A DNA stretch of 40,216 nt from Candidatus Rokuibacteriota bacterium. GTDB taxonomy: Bacteria; Methylomirabilota; Methylomirabilia; Rokubacteriales; CSP1-6. The notes beneath the pieces were generated by a model. It made no database searches. It was not told the origin of the DNA and was given only the letters and a program-made list of their open reading frames with translations. The position numbers and the translations under genes are program-made. This document shows, one piece after another, positions 26,162 to 34,148 of this stretch. The stretch covers positions 1-40,216 of the forward strand of contig QHRU01000067.1 of NCBI GenBank assembly GCA_003220225.1, read 5' to 3'. Each line of letters begins with the position of its first letter. Position 1 is the first letter of the stretch.

Positions 26162-27196
26162 ATGCGCGCCTTGTGGCCCCGGCTCTTCTGGCCCGTCGTC
26201 GCCCTCGTGGTGGTGACGGTCGCGGCGCTGCTCTTCCGGAACGCGCTGATCCTCGGCTTCCGCCGCTGGACCGGCCAGCGCGCGACGGGGGACAGCCTGG
26301 TCCTCCAGGCGATCCGCCTGCCGTCGCTGCTCTGGTGCGTCGTGCTCGGCCTCTTCGTGGCCATCGAGATGGCCGAGCTGCCGCCCCGCCTCGCCGTCCA
26401 GATCCACGCCGTGCTCGAGGCCGCGATCATCCTGTCGGTCACCATGACGGTGGCCGGCGCGCTCGACTCGCTGGTGGCGGCGGCGAGCGAGCGGCGCGCG
26501 CTCGCCGTCGGCGTCACCGGGCTCTTCCGCACGTCCGTGCGCCTGGTCGTCCTCGTGGTCGGTGGCCTCGTGCTGCTCAGCTCCCTCGGCATCGCCGTCA
26601 CGCCGATCCTCACCGCGCTCGGCGTGGGCGGCCTCGCGGTCGCCCTGGCCCTGCAGGACACGCTGTCGAACCTCTTCGCGGGCATCCACCTGCTGGCCGA
26701 CAAGCCGATCCGCGTGGGCGACTACGTGCGCCTCTCGGCCGAGAACGTCGAGGGCCACGTGGTGGACGTGGGCTGGCGCTCCACGCGCCTCCGCATGCTC
26801 CAGAACAACGTCGTCGTGGTCCCGAACAAGCGGGTCGCGGAGTCCATCATCACCAACTACGACCTCGGTGAGACGCGGATGGCCGTGCTCATCCGCGTCC
26901 GCGTCGACTACGACGCGGACGCCGAGCTCGTCGAGCGTCTGCTGGTCGACGAGGCCACCCGCGCGGTCGGGCAGGTCGACGGGCTCCTCGCCGAGCCGCC
27001 GCCTTCGGCGCGGCTCATCCCGGGCTTCGGCGACTACGCGCTCGAGTTCACGCTCGCCTGCCAGGTGCGGAGCTTCGTCGACCAGTTCAGCGTCCAGCAC
27101 GAGCTGCGCAAGCGCGTGCTCAAGCGGCTCCGCGCGGAGCGGATCCGTATCCCGTTGCCGACCGAGGTGCGACCGCGCGAGCCCGAACGCGCTTAG
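26162..27196 (+). CDS. MscS-family mechanosensitive channel protein
   Basis: An ATG at 26162 gives 344 residues; a GTG at 26135 would add nine. Four hydrophobic segments precede the family hallmark pore helix ALGVGGLAVALALQDTLSNLFAG. The beta domain follows with ADKPIRVGDYVRL, VDVGWRSTRLRMLQNNVVVVPNKR and a C-terminal alpha/beta domain. MscS channels open under membrane tension and release solutes during osmotic downshift. With four helices it is slightly larger than E. coli MscS (three). It ends next to the second copy of the palindromic repeat. A role alongside the trehalose synthase in osmotic response is only speculative, since the genes are 20 kb apart. Confidence 0.93.
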   Translation: MRALWPRLFWPVVALVVVTVAALLFRNALILGFRRWTGQRATGDSLVLQAIRLPSLLWCVVLGLFVAIEMAELPPRLAVQIHAVLEAAIILSVTMTVAGALDSLVAAASERRALAVGVTGLFRTSVRLVVLVVGGLVLLSSLGIAVTPILTALGVGGLAVALALQDTLSNLFAGIHLLADKPIRVGDYVRLSAENVEGHVVDVGWRSTRLRMLQNNVVVVPNKRVAESIITNYDLGETRMAVLIRVRVDYDADAELVERLLVDEATRAVGQVDGLLAEPPPSARLIPGFGDYALEFTLACQVRSFVDQFSVQHELRKRVLKRLRAERIRIPLPTEVRPREPERA

Positions 27197-27198
27197 TA

Positions 27199-27291
27199 CA
27201 TGGGGGGCCCCGAAATGGCCCCCCAACCCCCCCAACCGCTCGTCGCGCCCCGGCGAAGCCGTGGCGCCCCTCGATTCCGACAGGCTCCTAA
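27199..27291. repeat. Dispersed palindromic intergenic element, copy 2
   Basis: Read on the minus strand, this segment matches 4786-4878 from AGCCTGTCGGA through the GCCACGGCTTCGCCGGGGCG core to the terminal GGGGGG stem. Its outer stem is GGGGGGCC (27202-27209) with GGCCCCCC (27217-27224) around CCGAAAT, the same loop as the first hairpin of copy 1. It separates the convergent MscS-like and MFS genes. The stop codon of the restored MFS frame (27288-27290) falls at its edge. Confidence 0.75.
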
Positions 27292-28446
27292 AACCGCGCG
27301 CGCTCGCGGACGAGCGCGAGGACTCCGAGCCCCGCCAGCATCACGAGCGAGAGGCCGATCCACGGGCCGCGATAGCCGCCCGCCGCCGTCACGCACCAGC
27401 CGAAGACGGGCGGGCCGAGCGTCACGCCGAGCGAGGAGATGGCGAGCCCGAGCCCGACCGCGGTGCCGGCCGAGCGCGGCCCGGCGAGCTCGGCCATGAG
27501 GGTGTGCTGCACGCAGCCATGGTCCCGCGCCCGGGCCCGTGAAGGCGATGGCCAGCGAGCAGAGCGCGGACCCGCAGCCGGCGATGACGAGCGGCGTGCG
27601 GCGGCGGCCGCCGAACGTGCGATCGGAGAGCACGCCGAACGCGACGCGCCCGAGCACGCCGCCCGCCTGGGCGAGCGCCAGGTACCGGCTCGCCGCGAGC
27701 AGCGCGAGCCCGACGAACTCTTGGAGATAGAGGGCGAGGAACGCCATCCAGACGGTCTGCATCGCGGCGAACACCAGCGTGGCGCTGGCGACCAGCCAGA
27801 GGTCCCGCGAGCGCAGCACCTCCGCGACCGTCCCGCGCTGGCCCGCCGCGCGGCGCAGCGGCGCCTCGCCGGTCGGGTCGCGATAGACGGTCGCGCAGAG
27901 CGCCGCGCACGCGACGATCGCCAGCGCGCCGGCGGCGATCGCCCAGCGCCAGCCCAGGCGCAGCGCGAGCGCGGGCATCAGGGCGGCGCCGAGCATGCCG
28001 CCGAAGGGCAGGCCGACCTGCTTGAGGCCGACGACCGTGGCGCGCTGGCGCGGCGGGAACCACGACATCGCCGCCGTCGTCGACGCCGGGTTGAGCGTGC
28101 CGTACCCGACGCCTGCGATGCCGAGCAGCGCCAGCAGCACGCCGTACGAGCCCGCGGTGCTGGCCGCGAGCAGGCCGCCGGCGATGAGGGCCTGGCCGAG
28201 CACGAGCGTCTTCGCGGTCCCCCAGCGATCGGCGAGCATGCCGGCGAAGAACGACATCGTCACCGGGCCGAGGTAGTAGACGGACAGGAACGAGCCGGCC
28301 TGCGTCAGCGTGAGCCCGAGGTCGTCGCGGATCAGCGAGGCGATGGCCGGAATGCCGAGGGGGCCGACGTTGGCGACCGTCTGCGCCAGCACGATGACCG
28401 CGAGGATCACCCAGCGCTGGCGCGCCGCCTCCGGGGTCCGGGTCAC
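27288..28446 (-). pseudogene. MFS transporter gene broken by an internal deletion and frameshift
   Basis: A GTG at 28446 opens a normal MFS protein (motif GMLADRWGTAK, then FGVLSDRTFGGRRR) for about 305 residues, ending with ALCSLAIAFTGPGAGPW. The frame then turns into arginine- and alanine-rich nonsense. Another frame takes over near 27520 and reads VQHTLMAELAGPRSAGTAVGLG...ALVRERARF to a TAG at 27288. Both parts read as one transporter, but the hydrophobic ninth helix expected between GPW and VQHTL is missing. This implies loss of about 60 bases that also shifts the frame. The join lies in a GC palindromic run, so an assembly or sequencing error must be considered. The GTG overlaps the kdsB stop by four bases. 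Confidence 0.75.
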
Positions 28447-29177
28447 CGCCCCCGCGCCGCGAGCAGGGCCTGCACGGCGTGCAGATCGTCCTCCGTGTCC
28501 ACGCCGACGGTCGGCTCGGTCGTCTCCACGACCGTGATCGGGATGCCGTTCTCGAGGAAGCGCAATTGCTCGAGCCGCTCGGTCTGCTCGAGCTCCGACG
28601 GCGGCAGGCGATGGAAGGCCTCGAGCGCGGCGCGCCGGTAGGCGTAGAGACCGATGTGCTTGTAGACCGGCGTGCCGATGCGGTCGCGGTCGTAGGGGAT
28701 CGGGAATTTCGAGAAGTAGAGCGCGTGGCCGGCGGCGTCGACCACGACCTTGTTGACGCTCGGCAGCGGCTTCTCGGCGTCGGTCGCGCGGATCTTGAGC
28801 GTGCTCACCTGCGTGTCGGGGTGCGTGCGGAACGGCGCGACGAGCCGTGCCACGTGGCCGGGCGTGACGAGCGGCTCGTCACCCTGCACGTTGACGTAGA
28901 CGTCGGCGGCGCGGCCCTGCGCCACTTCCCACACGCGATCGGTGCCCGATGGGTGCGCGGACGAGGTGAGGATGGCGGGGATGCCGTGGGCGTGGCAGAC
29001 GTCCACGATCTCCTGGGCGTCGGTGGCCACGAGCACGTCGCTGAGCTCCGGCGCGCGCCGCGCCGCCTCCCACGTCCAGCAGATCAGCGGGCGCCCGGCG
29101 ATCTCGCGCAGGAGCTTGCGCGGCAGGCGCGTGCTGGCCAGCCGCGCGGGAATGACGCCGAGGACCCGGAGCCTCAT
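28443..29177 (-). CDS. kdsB: 3-deoxy-manno-octulosonate cytidylyltransferase (CMP-Kdo synthetase)
   Basis: The 244-residue protein has the KdsB nucleotide-binding signature VIPARLASTRLPRKLL, then VATDAQEIVD, YVNVQGDEPLV, FSKFPIPYDRD and the late HIGLYAYRR. It activates Kdo with CTP for attachment to lipid A, in the cytosol. This implies a lipopolysaccharide-bearing, Gram-negative envelope. Other Kdo genes (kdsA, kdsD, waaA) are not in the window. The ATG at 29177 overlaps the stop of the LLM oxidoreductase gene (ATGA), and its own stop overlaps the broken MFS gene, so three unrelated-looking genes share one transcript. Confidence 0.95.
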   Translation of the reverse strand: MRLRVLGVIPARLASTRLPRKLLREIAGRPLICWTWEAARRAPELSDVLVATDAQEIVDVCHAHGIPAILTSSAHPSGTDRVWEVAQGRAADVYVNVQGDEPLVTPGHVARLVAPFRTHPDTQVSTLKIRATDAEKPLPSVNKVVVDAAGHALYFSKFPIPYDRDRIGTPVYKHIGLYAYRRAALEAFHRLPPSELEQTERLEQLRFLENGIPITVVETTEPTVGVDTEDDLHAVQALLAARGR

Positions 29178-30172
29178 CCGCCGAAGGTGCGCAGCGTGCG
29201 CAGCAGCGTGGGGCGCGGGTCGCCGCCGGCGGCGGCCGCGGGGTTGAACGGCAGCACCACCGGCATCGTCAGCCCGGCCTTCGCGAAGGCCTCGATGCGC
29301 GCGCGGCAGAACGCCTCGTCGCCGACGACGCCGAGCCCGTCGAGCACGCGCGGCGAGATCGCGCCGACGGCGCCGGCGCGGTCGCCGGCCTGCCAGCGCG
29401 CGTTGACCGCGTCCACCTCTCCGGCGAACCCGGCCGTCCGGAAGAACGACGCGTAGACGTCGACGATGGCGTAGCCGGTGATGTCGCGCGCGAGCGCCGC
29501 GCGCGCCGTCTTCACATCGTCGGTCACGCAGGTGCGAATGAACGAGGCGATCTCGAAGCCCTCGAGTGTGCGGCCCGCCTTCCGCGCTCCCGCCTCGAGA
29601 TGCGCGATGGAGGCCGGCACCGCCTCGGGGGGGATCCAGTTCAACACGACGCCGTCGGCGATCTCGCCCGCCAGCTCGAGCATCTCGGGACCGAGCGCGG
29701 CCAGCACGATGCGCACGGGCGCGGGCGGCGCCACGAGGCGAAAGTTCTTCACGCGGTAAAAGGCCCCCTCGAAGTTCACGCGCTCGCCCGCGGTCACGAG
29801 GCGGATGATCTGCACGGCCTCGCGGATCTGCGCGAGCGCGGCCGAGAATTGCAGCCCGTGCCACTGCTCGACGATGATCCGGCTCGAGAGCCCGATGCCG
29901 AGCGCGACGCGGCCCGGGGCCAGGTGGCCGAGCGCCGCCGCGCTCATCCCGAGCAGCGTCGGCGTGCGCGTCTGGACGGGCACGACGGCGGAGCCCACGT
30001 GCAGGGTCGTGCTGTGGGCGGCCATGGCCGCCATCACCGCGATGGCGTCGTAGCCGGCGGTTTCGCCCGTCCACGCCGTGTGATACCCGCGCGCCTCCGT
30101 CTCGCGCACGACCTCCACGAACTCGGCGGCGGGCAGGGTGGCCGCCCCGGCGAGCACAAAGCCGAGCCGCAT
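29174..30172 (-). CDS. LLM-class flavin or F420-dependent oxidoreductase
   Basis: The 332-residue protein has the bacterial luciferase-like TIM barrel: LGFVLAGAATLPAAEFVEV at the start, GYHTAWTGE, then LHVGSAVVPVQTRTP, GRVALGIGLSS and the later VRIVLAALGPEMLELAGE. Members of this group use FMN or coenzyme F420. Features such as TGETAGYDA and the GIG-type loop lean toward F420, but cofactor choice cannot be settled by eye. A much longer upstream frame exists, yet it would run through the divergent amidohydrolase gene, so the ATG at 30172 is taken. The substrate is unknown. It heads the small operon with kdsB. Confidence 0.88.
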   Translation of the reverse strand: MRLGFVLAGAATLPAAEFVEVVRETEARGYHTAWTGETAGYDAIAVMAAMAAHSTTLHVGSAVVPVQTRTPTLLGMSAAALGHLAPGRVALGIGLSSRIIVEQWHGLQFSAALAQIREAVQIIRLVTAGERVNFEGAFYRVKNFRLVAPPAPVRIVLAALGPEMLELAGEIADGVVLNWIPPEAVPASIAHLEAGARKAGRTLEGFEIASFIRTCVTDDVKTARAALARDITGYAIVDVYASFFRTAGFAGEVDAVNARWQAGDRAGAVGAISPRVLDGLGVVGDEAFCRARIEAFAKAGLTMPVVLPFNPAAAAGGDPRPTLLRTLRTFGG

Positions 30173-30232
30173 CAGACGGTGCCGGCGTCGCGCGCGTCGA
30201 TGATCGCGTGGTGGGCAGTCACGGCTCGGCAG

Positions 30233-30238
30233 TATACT
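30233..30238. promoter_or_regulatory. Palindromic -10-like element shared by divergent genes
   Basis: AGTATACT (30231-30238) is its own reverse complement, so TATACT, five of six matches to a -10, is present on both strands. It lies in the 78-base gap between the divergent LLM oxidoreductase and amidohydrolase genes. For the plus gene the leader would be only about six bases. No convincing -35 is seen either way. Confidence 0.35.
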
Positions 30239-30250
30239 CGACGGCCGCCG

Positions 30251-31552
30251 ATGAGACTCCTGCCCGAGGTCGTGCTGACGCCCGACGGCTGGCGGCGCGA
30301 CGTCGCGATCGTGGTGGCTGACGGCCGCATCGCCCACGTCGGCGCCGCCGGTCCGCCGCGCGCGGGCGACGTGGCGCTGACGGGCCGCGCGCTGCTGCCC
30401 GGCACCGTCAACGCGCACTGCCACACGTTCCAGTCGCTGCTGCGCGGGCTCGGCGACGACCTCGACTTCGCCGGCTGGCGCGACCGCGTGCTCTATCCCT
30501 TCTCCGAGCGGCTCGACCGCGACGGCATCGGCCTCGGCGCCGCCTTCGCCTTCGCCGAGATGCTCCGTCACGGCGTCACGACGTGCGTGGACTTCTTCTA
30601 TCTCAACGACGGCGGCCACGAGAACGCGGAGGCGGTGATCGCCGCCGCGCGCGCGGTGGGCATCCGGCTCGTGCTGGCGCGCACGATGTACGACTGGGAG
30701 GGCGCGCCCAAGCGCTACCGCGAGAGCTCCGCCGACGCGGCCCGCCGCGTGCGCGAGCTGATCGCCGCCCACCGCCACGACGCGACGGTGGACGTGCACG
30801 CGGCGCCGCACAGCCCGCACGGCGCCTCTCCGACCATGATTCGGGCGGGATGGGAGGTGGCGGAAACCGAGAACGTGCCGATGCACGTGCACGTGGCCGA
30901 GGGACGCTACGAGGGCGAGCGGACGCTGCGCGAGCACGGCGCCACGCCGGTGCGCCACCTCGACCGGCTCGGCGCGCTCGGCGCGCGCACGATCGCTGTG
31001 CACGCCGTCTGGCTCGACGACGAGGAGGTTGCGCTCATGGGCGCTCGCGGCGCGGCGCTGGCGTACTGTCCCTCGAGCAACATGTTCCTCGGCGACGGCG
31101 TCACCCGCCTGCCCGAGCTGCTGCGCGCGGGCGTGCGCGTCGGCCTCGGCACCGACGGCGGCTGCACCAACAACCGGCTGTCGGTCTTCGAGGAGATGCG
31201 GATGGCCTCGCTCCTGCAGCGCGTGCGCCTCCTCGACGGCGGCGCGCTGCCGGCCACGACGGTGTTCGGCCTCGGCACCGAGTCCGGCGCCGCCATCCTC
31301 GGGCTCGACGCCGGGCGGATCGAGGCGGGCCGGCTCGCCGACTTCGTCGCCGTGGACCTCGGCCACGCGTCACTGCATCCGGCCACGAACCTCCTGGCCA
31401 ACGTGGTGTTCGCGATGTCGCCGCAAGCGGTGACGGACGTCTGGGTCCACGGCGAGCGCGTGGTGGAGGACGCGCGGCTCGCGCGCGTGTCCGAGGCCGA
31501 GCTGCTGGCGCGCGTCGGCGCCCTCACGCGCGACTGGAGGACTAACGCTTGA
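30251..31552 (+). CDS. Amidohydrolase/deaminase of the AtzA-TrzN/MtaD group
   Basis: The 433-residue protein has the metal-dependent amidohydrolase motifs in order: NAHCHTFQSLLRG (HxH), a His in HVHVAEG, a His in AVHAVWLDD and an Asp in LGTDGGCTNNRL with FEEMRMASLLQ. A small flanking beta-sandwich is formed by both ends. Close family members deaminate S-adenosylhomocysteine, methylthioadenosine, guanine or triazines. The LLRGLGDDLDFAGW stretch resembles the SAH/MTA deaminases, but substrate assignment stays open. The stop overlaps the bactofilin stop tail-to-tail by eleven bases. Confidence 0.88.
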   Translation: MRLLPEVVLTPDGWRRDVAIVVADGRIAHVGAAGPPRAGDVALTGRALLPGTVNAHCHTFQSLLRGLGDDLDFAGWRDRVLYPFSERLDRDGIGLGAAFAFAEMLRHGVTTCVDFFYLNDGGHENAEAVIAAARAVGIRLVLARTMYDWEGAPKRYRESSADAARRVRELIAAHRHDATVDVHAAPHSPHGASPTMIRAGWEVAETENVPMHVHVAEGRYEGERTLREHGATPVRHLDRLGALGARTIAVHAVWLDDEEVALMGARGAALAYCPSSNMFLGDGVTRLPELLRAGVRVGLGTDGGCTNNRLSVFEEMRMASLLQRVRLLDGGALPATTVFGLGTESGAAILGLDAGRIEAGRLADFVAVDLGHASLHPATNLLANVVFAMSPQAVTDVWVHGERVVEDARLARVSEAELLARVGALTRDWRTNA

Positions 31553-31970
31553 AGGGGAGGACGGCGGCGTCGCGGGCCGGCGTGACGACGGGCGGCGTCT
31601 CGCCCGGGCGCGGCTTGGTCATGCGGCAATGGCCCTCGAAGACGACGCCTTCCTCCACGATCACCACCGGCGCCTCGACGTCGCCGAAGACCCGCGCGGT
31701 GCCGCGCAGCTCCACGCGCTCGGTGCCGAGCACGTTGCCCACGACTTCGCCGTTGATGAGAATCACCCCCGCGCGGATGGAGGCGTTGACCACACCCTTC
31801 TCGCCGATGATGAGCGTGTCGTTCGAGGCGATCTCGCCCTTGAACTTGCCGTTCAGCATGACGGTGCCGCTGAACGTGTACTTGCCTTCGAAGTCGGACG
31901 CCTCGTCGATGAACGCGGTGAGGTCGTTGGTGCGGGCGGCCACGCGTTTTGGCTTCTTCCTGAAGATCAT
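31542..31970 (-). CDS. Bactofilin family cytoskeletal protein (second of a pair)
   Basis: The 142-residue protein has the bactofilin (DUF583) core, a right-handed beta-helix built of short repeats: FSGTVMLNGKFKGEI, DTLIIGEKGVVNASI, GVILINGEVVGNVL, RVELRGTARVFGDVE and VVIVEEGVVFEGHC. Basic residues precede it (FRKKPKRVAART) and a Pro-rich tail follows. Bactofilins polymerise without nucleotides and localise envelope or cell-shape functions at the membrane. It follows the other bactofilin gene by 26 bases. The two proteins probably co-assemble, as paired bactofilins do in some species. Confidence 0.92.
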   Translation of the reverse strand: MIFRKKPKRVAARTNDLTAFIDEASDFEGKYTFSGTVMLNGKFKGEIASNDTLIIGEKGVVNASIRAGVILINGEVVGNVLGTERVELRGTARVFGDVEAPVVIVEEGVVFEGHCRMTKPRPGETPPVVTPARDAAVLPFKR

Positions 31971-31996
31971 GGGCGGAGCCCTGGCCTCGGCTGCCG

Positions 31997-32461
31997 CTAG
32001 CGCGGCACCGGCTGGCCGGCGCTGGCGCGTTTCTCCTCGATCAGGTACACGGGCCGCTGGCCGCCGCCCGGCTCGGTGATCTTGCTCACGTTGCCGTTGA
32101 AGAAGCCGCCCTTGCTGATGACCAGCGAGTCGGTCTGGATGTTGCCGCTCACGCGCCCGGTGGCGGTGATCTCGACGTTGCCGGTGGCGACCATGTTGCC
32201 ATCGTAGTGGCCCATGACGATCGCGTCCACCGTGTTGACGTTGGCGTTGACCACGCCCTTTTCGCCGATCACGAGCTTGCCGCCCACCTGGAGCTCGCCG
32301 CCCACCTCGCACTCGATCTGGACCGAGTCGTTGATCTCGAACTTGCCCTCCATCCTGGCGTGCTCGCCGACCACCGTGAGCAGCGTGATCGGGGTCGCGC
32401 CGTGGCCGTTGGTCTGCGCCTGCGGGGCGGCCGGCTTGGGGGCGTCCTTGCGTCCGAGCAT
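31997..32461 (-). CDS. Bactofilin family cytoskeletal protein (first of a pair)
   Basis: The ATG at 32461 has an AGGAGGAGG ribosome-binding site; the frame is open further upstream but without support. The 154-residue product has a short Pro/Ala-rich N-terminus (PKPAAPQAQTNGHG), the bactofilin beta-helix (ECEVGGELQVGGKLVIGEKG, DAIVMGHYDGNMVATGNVEI, GRVSGNIQTDSLVISKGGFF) and a short charged tail. It differs from the downstream copy mainly in its ends. The promoter-like sequence upstream overlaps the stop of the polytopic membrane protein gene. Confidence 0.92.
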   Translation of the reverse strand: MLGRKDAPKPAAPQAQTNGHGATPITLLTVVGEHARMEGKFEINDSVQIECEVGGELQVGGKLVIGEKGVVNANVNTVDAIVMGHYDGNMVATGNVEITATGRVSGNIQTDSLVISKGGFFNGNVSKITEPGGGQRPVYLIEEKRASAGQPVPR

Positions 32462-32546
32462 CGAGGCCTCCTCCTGTCCGATCCCTGCTGCGTGAGCGGC
32501 TCCGCGGGCCCACGGAGAACAAACACTGCGCGGCGGCACACGGCCG

Positions 32547-32564
32547 CTCCCGATATCTCGGGAG
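32547..32564 (-). other. Hairpin at the 5' end of the predicted bactofilin transcript
   Basis: CTCCCGA and TCGGGAG make a perfect seven-base stem with a four-base loop, immediately downstream of the predicted -10. It could stabilise the bactofilin mRNA, or act as the terminator of the polytopic membrane protein gene; it has no uridine run. Confidence 0.35.
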
Positions 32565-32569
32565 AGCAG

Positions 32570-32598
32570 ATTTAGCATCCCGCCGGGGTGGGGGTCAA
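32570..32598 (-). promoter_or_regulatory. Candidate promoter of the bactofilin pair
   Basis: On the minus strand, TTGACC (32598-32593) and CTAAAT (32575-32570) are 17 bases apart, with five and three matches to consensus. The -35 overlaps the stop of the upstream membrane protein gene. Transcription would start near 32563. Confidence 0.35.
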
Positions 32599-34148
32599 CC
32601 CCCGCGGGTGGTGGACGCGGGCGTCGTCGAAACCGAGGGACTGCGGCCGACGGACGCGGCGAGGCGGATGTATTCGAAGACGAGCCAGAGGAGCAGGAAG
32701 ACGCCGAGCTGGATGGACGCCTCGTAGAAGAGCGGCAAGAGCTCCGACGAGGTCAGCTCGAAGGCGTAGCCGGCGGCGCCGACGAACGCGAGGAAGCCCA
32801 TGGCGACCAGCCGCACGGGGTCGGCGGCGCCGTCGCGCCACGGCAGCAGCACGAGGAGCACGAGGAACGAGTAGTAGTAGCCGGCCGGCGAGAGCGCGCA
32901 GAAGACGAGCGGCACCGCATACATCACCGACTCGAGCGGCCGCGCCTTGAGAATCAGCGGCAGCGCCACCAGGAGGTAGAGGACCGACACCATCGGGAGC
33001 ACCCAGGGCGCCGGCCGCGCGGCGAGCGCCGCCTCGTGCGGGACGAAGACGCTGCCGTCAGGCCGCTCGACCCAGGGCGCGGTGTGGAACGCGATCAGCG
33101 AGCCGAGGCCGACGTGGTTCGTGTACGTGCCCTGGTTGTGCAGGCGGATCTTGGCCGTGAACTCCCCGGTCAGCTCGCGCGTCCGGGGCACGGCCACCAG
33201 CGTCAGCGACACCGTGAGCCCCAGCGCTGCCGCGGCGACGAGACAGCGCGCGAGCGCCGGATCGCGCGCGCCGGTGAGCCGCGCCTGCATCCACTTGAGG
33301 CCGAGGGGGACCAGGAAGAGCACGGGGAAGACCCGCGCGAGGACGGCGTAGCCGAAGCCGAGGCCGGCGGCGGCGCCCGCGCCGCGCGCGAGCGCGGCGG
33401 CGCCGAGGAGCAGCGCGGCGATCCAGTCCCAGCGCAGCGGCGAGCCGCCGATGAAGTCGAAGCGCGCGAAGAAGCTCAGCGCGAGGTAGGCGAAGGCGAG
33501 CGCGGCCGCCAGGCCCCCGAAGGCGCGCCACACCGCCCAGAAGGCGGCCAGCACGATCGCGTAGTCGAGCGAGGTCAGCAGCGTCAGCGTGAGTGGAGTC
33601 GCGGGCAGCCAGCGGACGAGGAGGTGCAGCGCGAGCGCGCGCGGCGGGGGATCGTTGTAGCCGTGGTCGAAGAAGACGCGCTCCCAGTCTTCGATGTGCG
33701 GGCCGAAGACGAGGAGATCGCGCTTGAACGCCTGCCAGCGCGCGGGCGCGAAGCGCGCACGCACGGCCGCCGCGTCGATGCTCGCGACGTCACGGAGCGC
33801 GTAGGTGGCGAGGTCGCGCACCCGGCGGATCGGCGCGAAGGCGCCGAGCTCGCGCCCGGCCACCCAGGTGGCCTCGTAGATCCGCGTGTAGCCGAGCTCG
33901 GGGAGGTACTTGGCGCCCATGAAGTAGTGGAAGGTCTCGTGCCAGTGGATCGGGCTCTTGTAGTGCACGTGGAAGAAGCCGAGATTCGGGTAGGCGAGGG
34001 CGGCGGCCACGGCGAGCGTCACCGCGACGACGCGCAGCCGCCGCGACGGCGCGCGGCCGGTGGCCAGCCAGAGGAAGACCCCGCCGAGGGCGAGAAGGAG
34101 GAGGAGCCGGAGCGCGCGGAATTTCTGGTAGGGATCCAGAACGTTCAG
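32595..34148 (-). CDS. Polytopic membrane protein, possible GT-C-type glycosyltransferase; unusual start
   Basis: About 517 residues with ten or more hydrophobic segments. After the first two helices an extracytoplasmic region reads [24 protein letters not shown], and later [18 protein letters not shown] and [11 protein letters not shown]. The overall layout (a first-loop acidic patch, many helices, no soluble domain) resembles lipid-linked-sugar transferases of the GT-C type, but no family motif is certain. No ATG, GTG or TTG exists in frame between the pafA stop and the first helix. A CTG at 34148 overlaps the pafA TGA as CTGA, in the same way as the ATGA and GTGA overlaps elsewhere here, and is proposed as the start. 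It is co-oriented with the proteasome genes. Confidence 0.72.
   Translation of the reverse strand: MNVLDPYQKFRALRLLLLLALGGVFLWLATGRAPSRRLRVVAVTLAVAAALAYPNLGFFHVHYKSPIHWHETFHYFMGAKYLPELGYTRIYEATWVAGRELGAFAPIRRVRDLATYALRDVASIDAAAVRARFAPARWQAFKRDLLVFGPHIEDWERVFFDHGYNDPPPRALALHLLVRWLPATPLTLTLLTSLDYAIVLAAFWAVWRAFGGLAAALAFAYLALSFFARFDFIGGSPLRWDWIAALLLGAAALARGAGAAAGLGFGYAVLARVFPVLFLVPLGLKWMQARLTGARDPALARCLVAAAALGLTVSLTLVAVPRTRELTGEFTAKIRLHNQGTYTNHVGLGSLIAFHTAPWVERPDGSVFVPHEAALAARPAPWVLPMVSVLYLLVALPLILKARPLESVMYAVPLVFCALSPAGYYYSFLVLLVLLPWRDGAADPVRLVAMGFLAFVGAAGYAFELTSSELLPLFYEASIQLGVFLLLWLVFEYIRLAASVGRSPSVSTTPASTTRGG

Noticed and set aside
30173-31366. Upstream extension of the LLM oxidoreductase frame on the minus strand
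   Set aside because: The extension is His- and Arg-rich and lies opposite the amidohydrolase gene, which has intact catalytic motifs.
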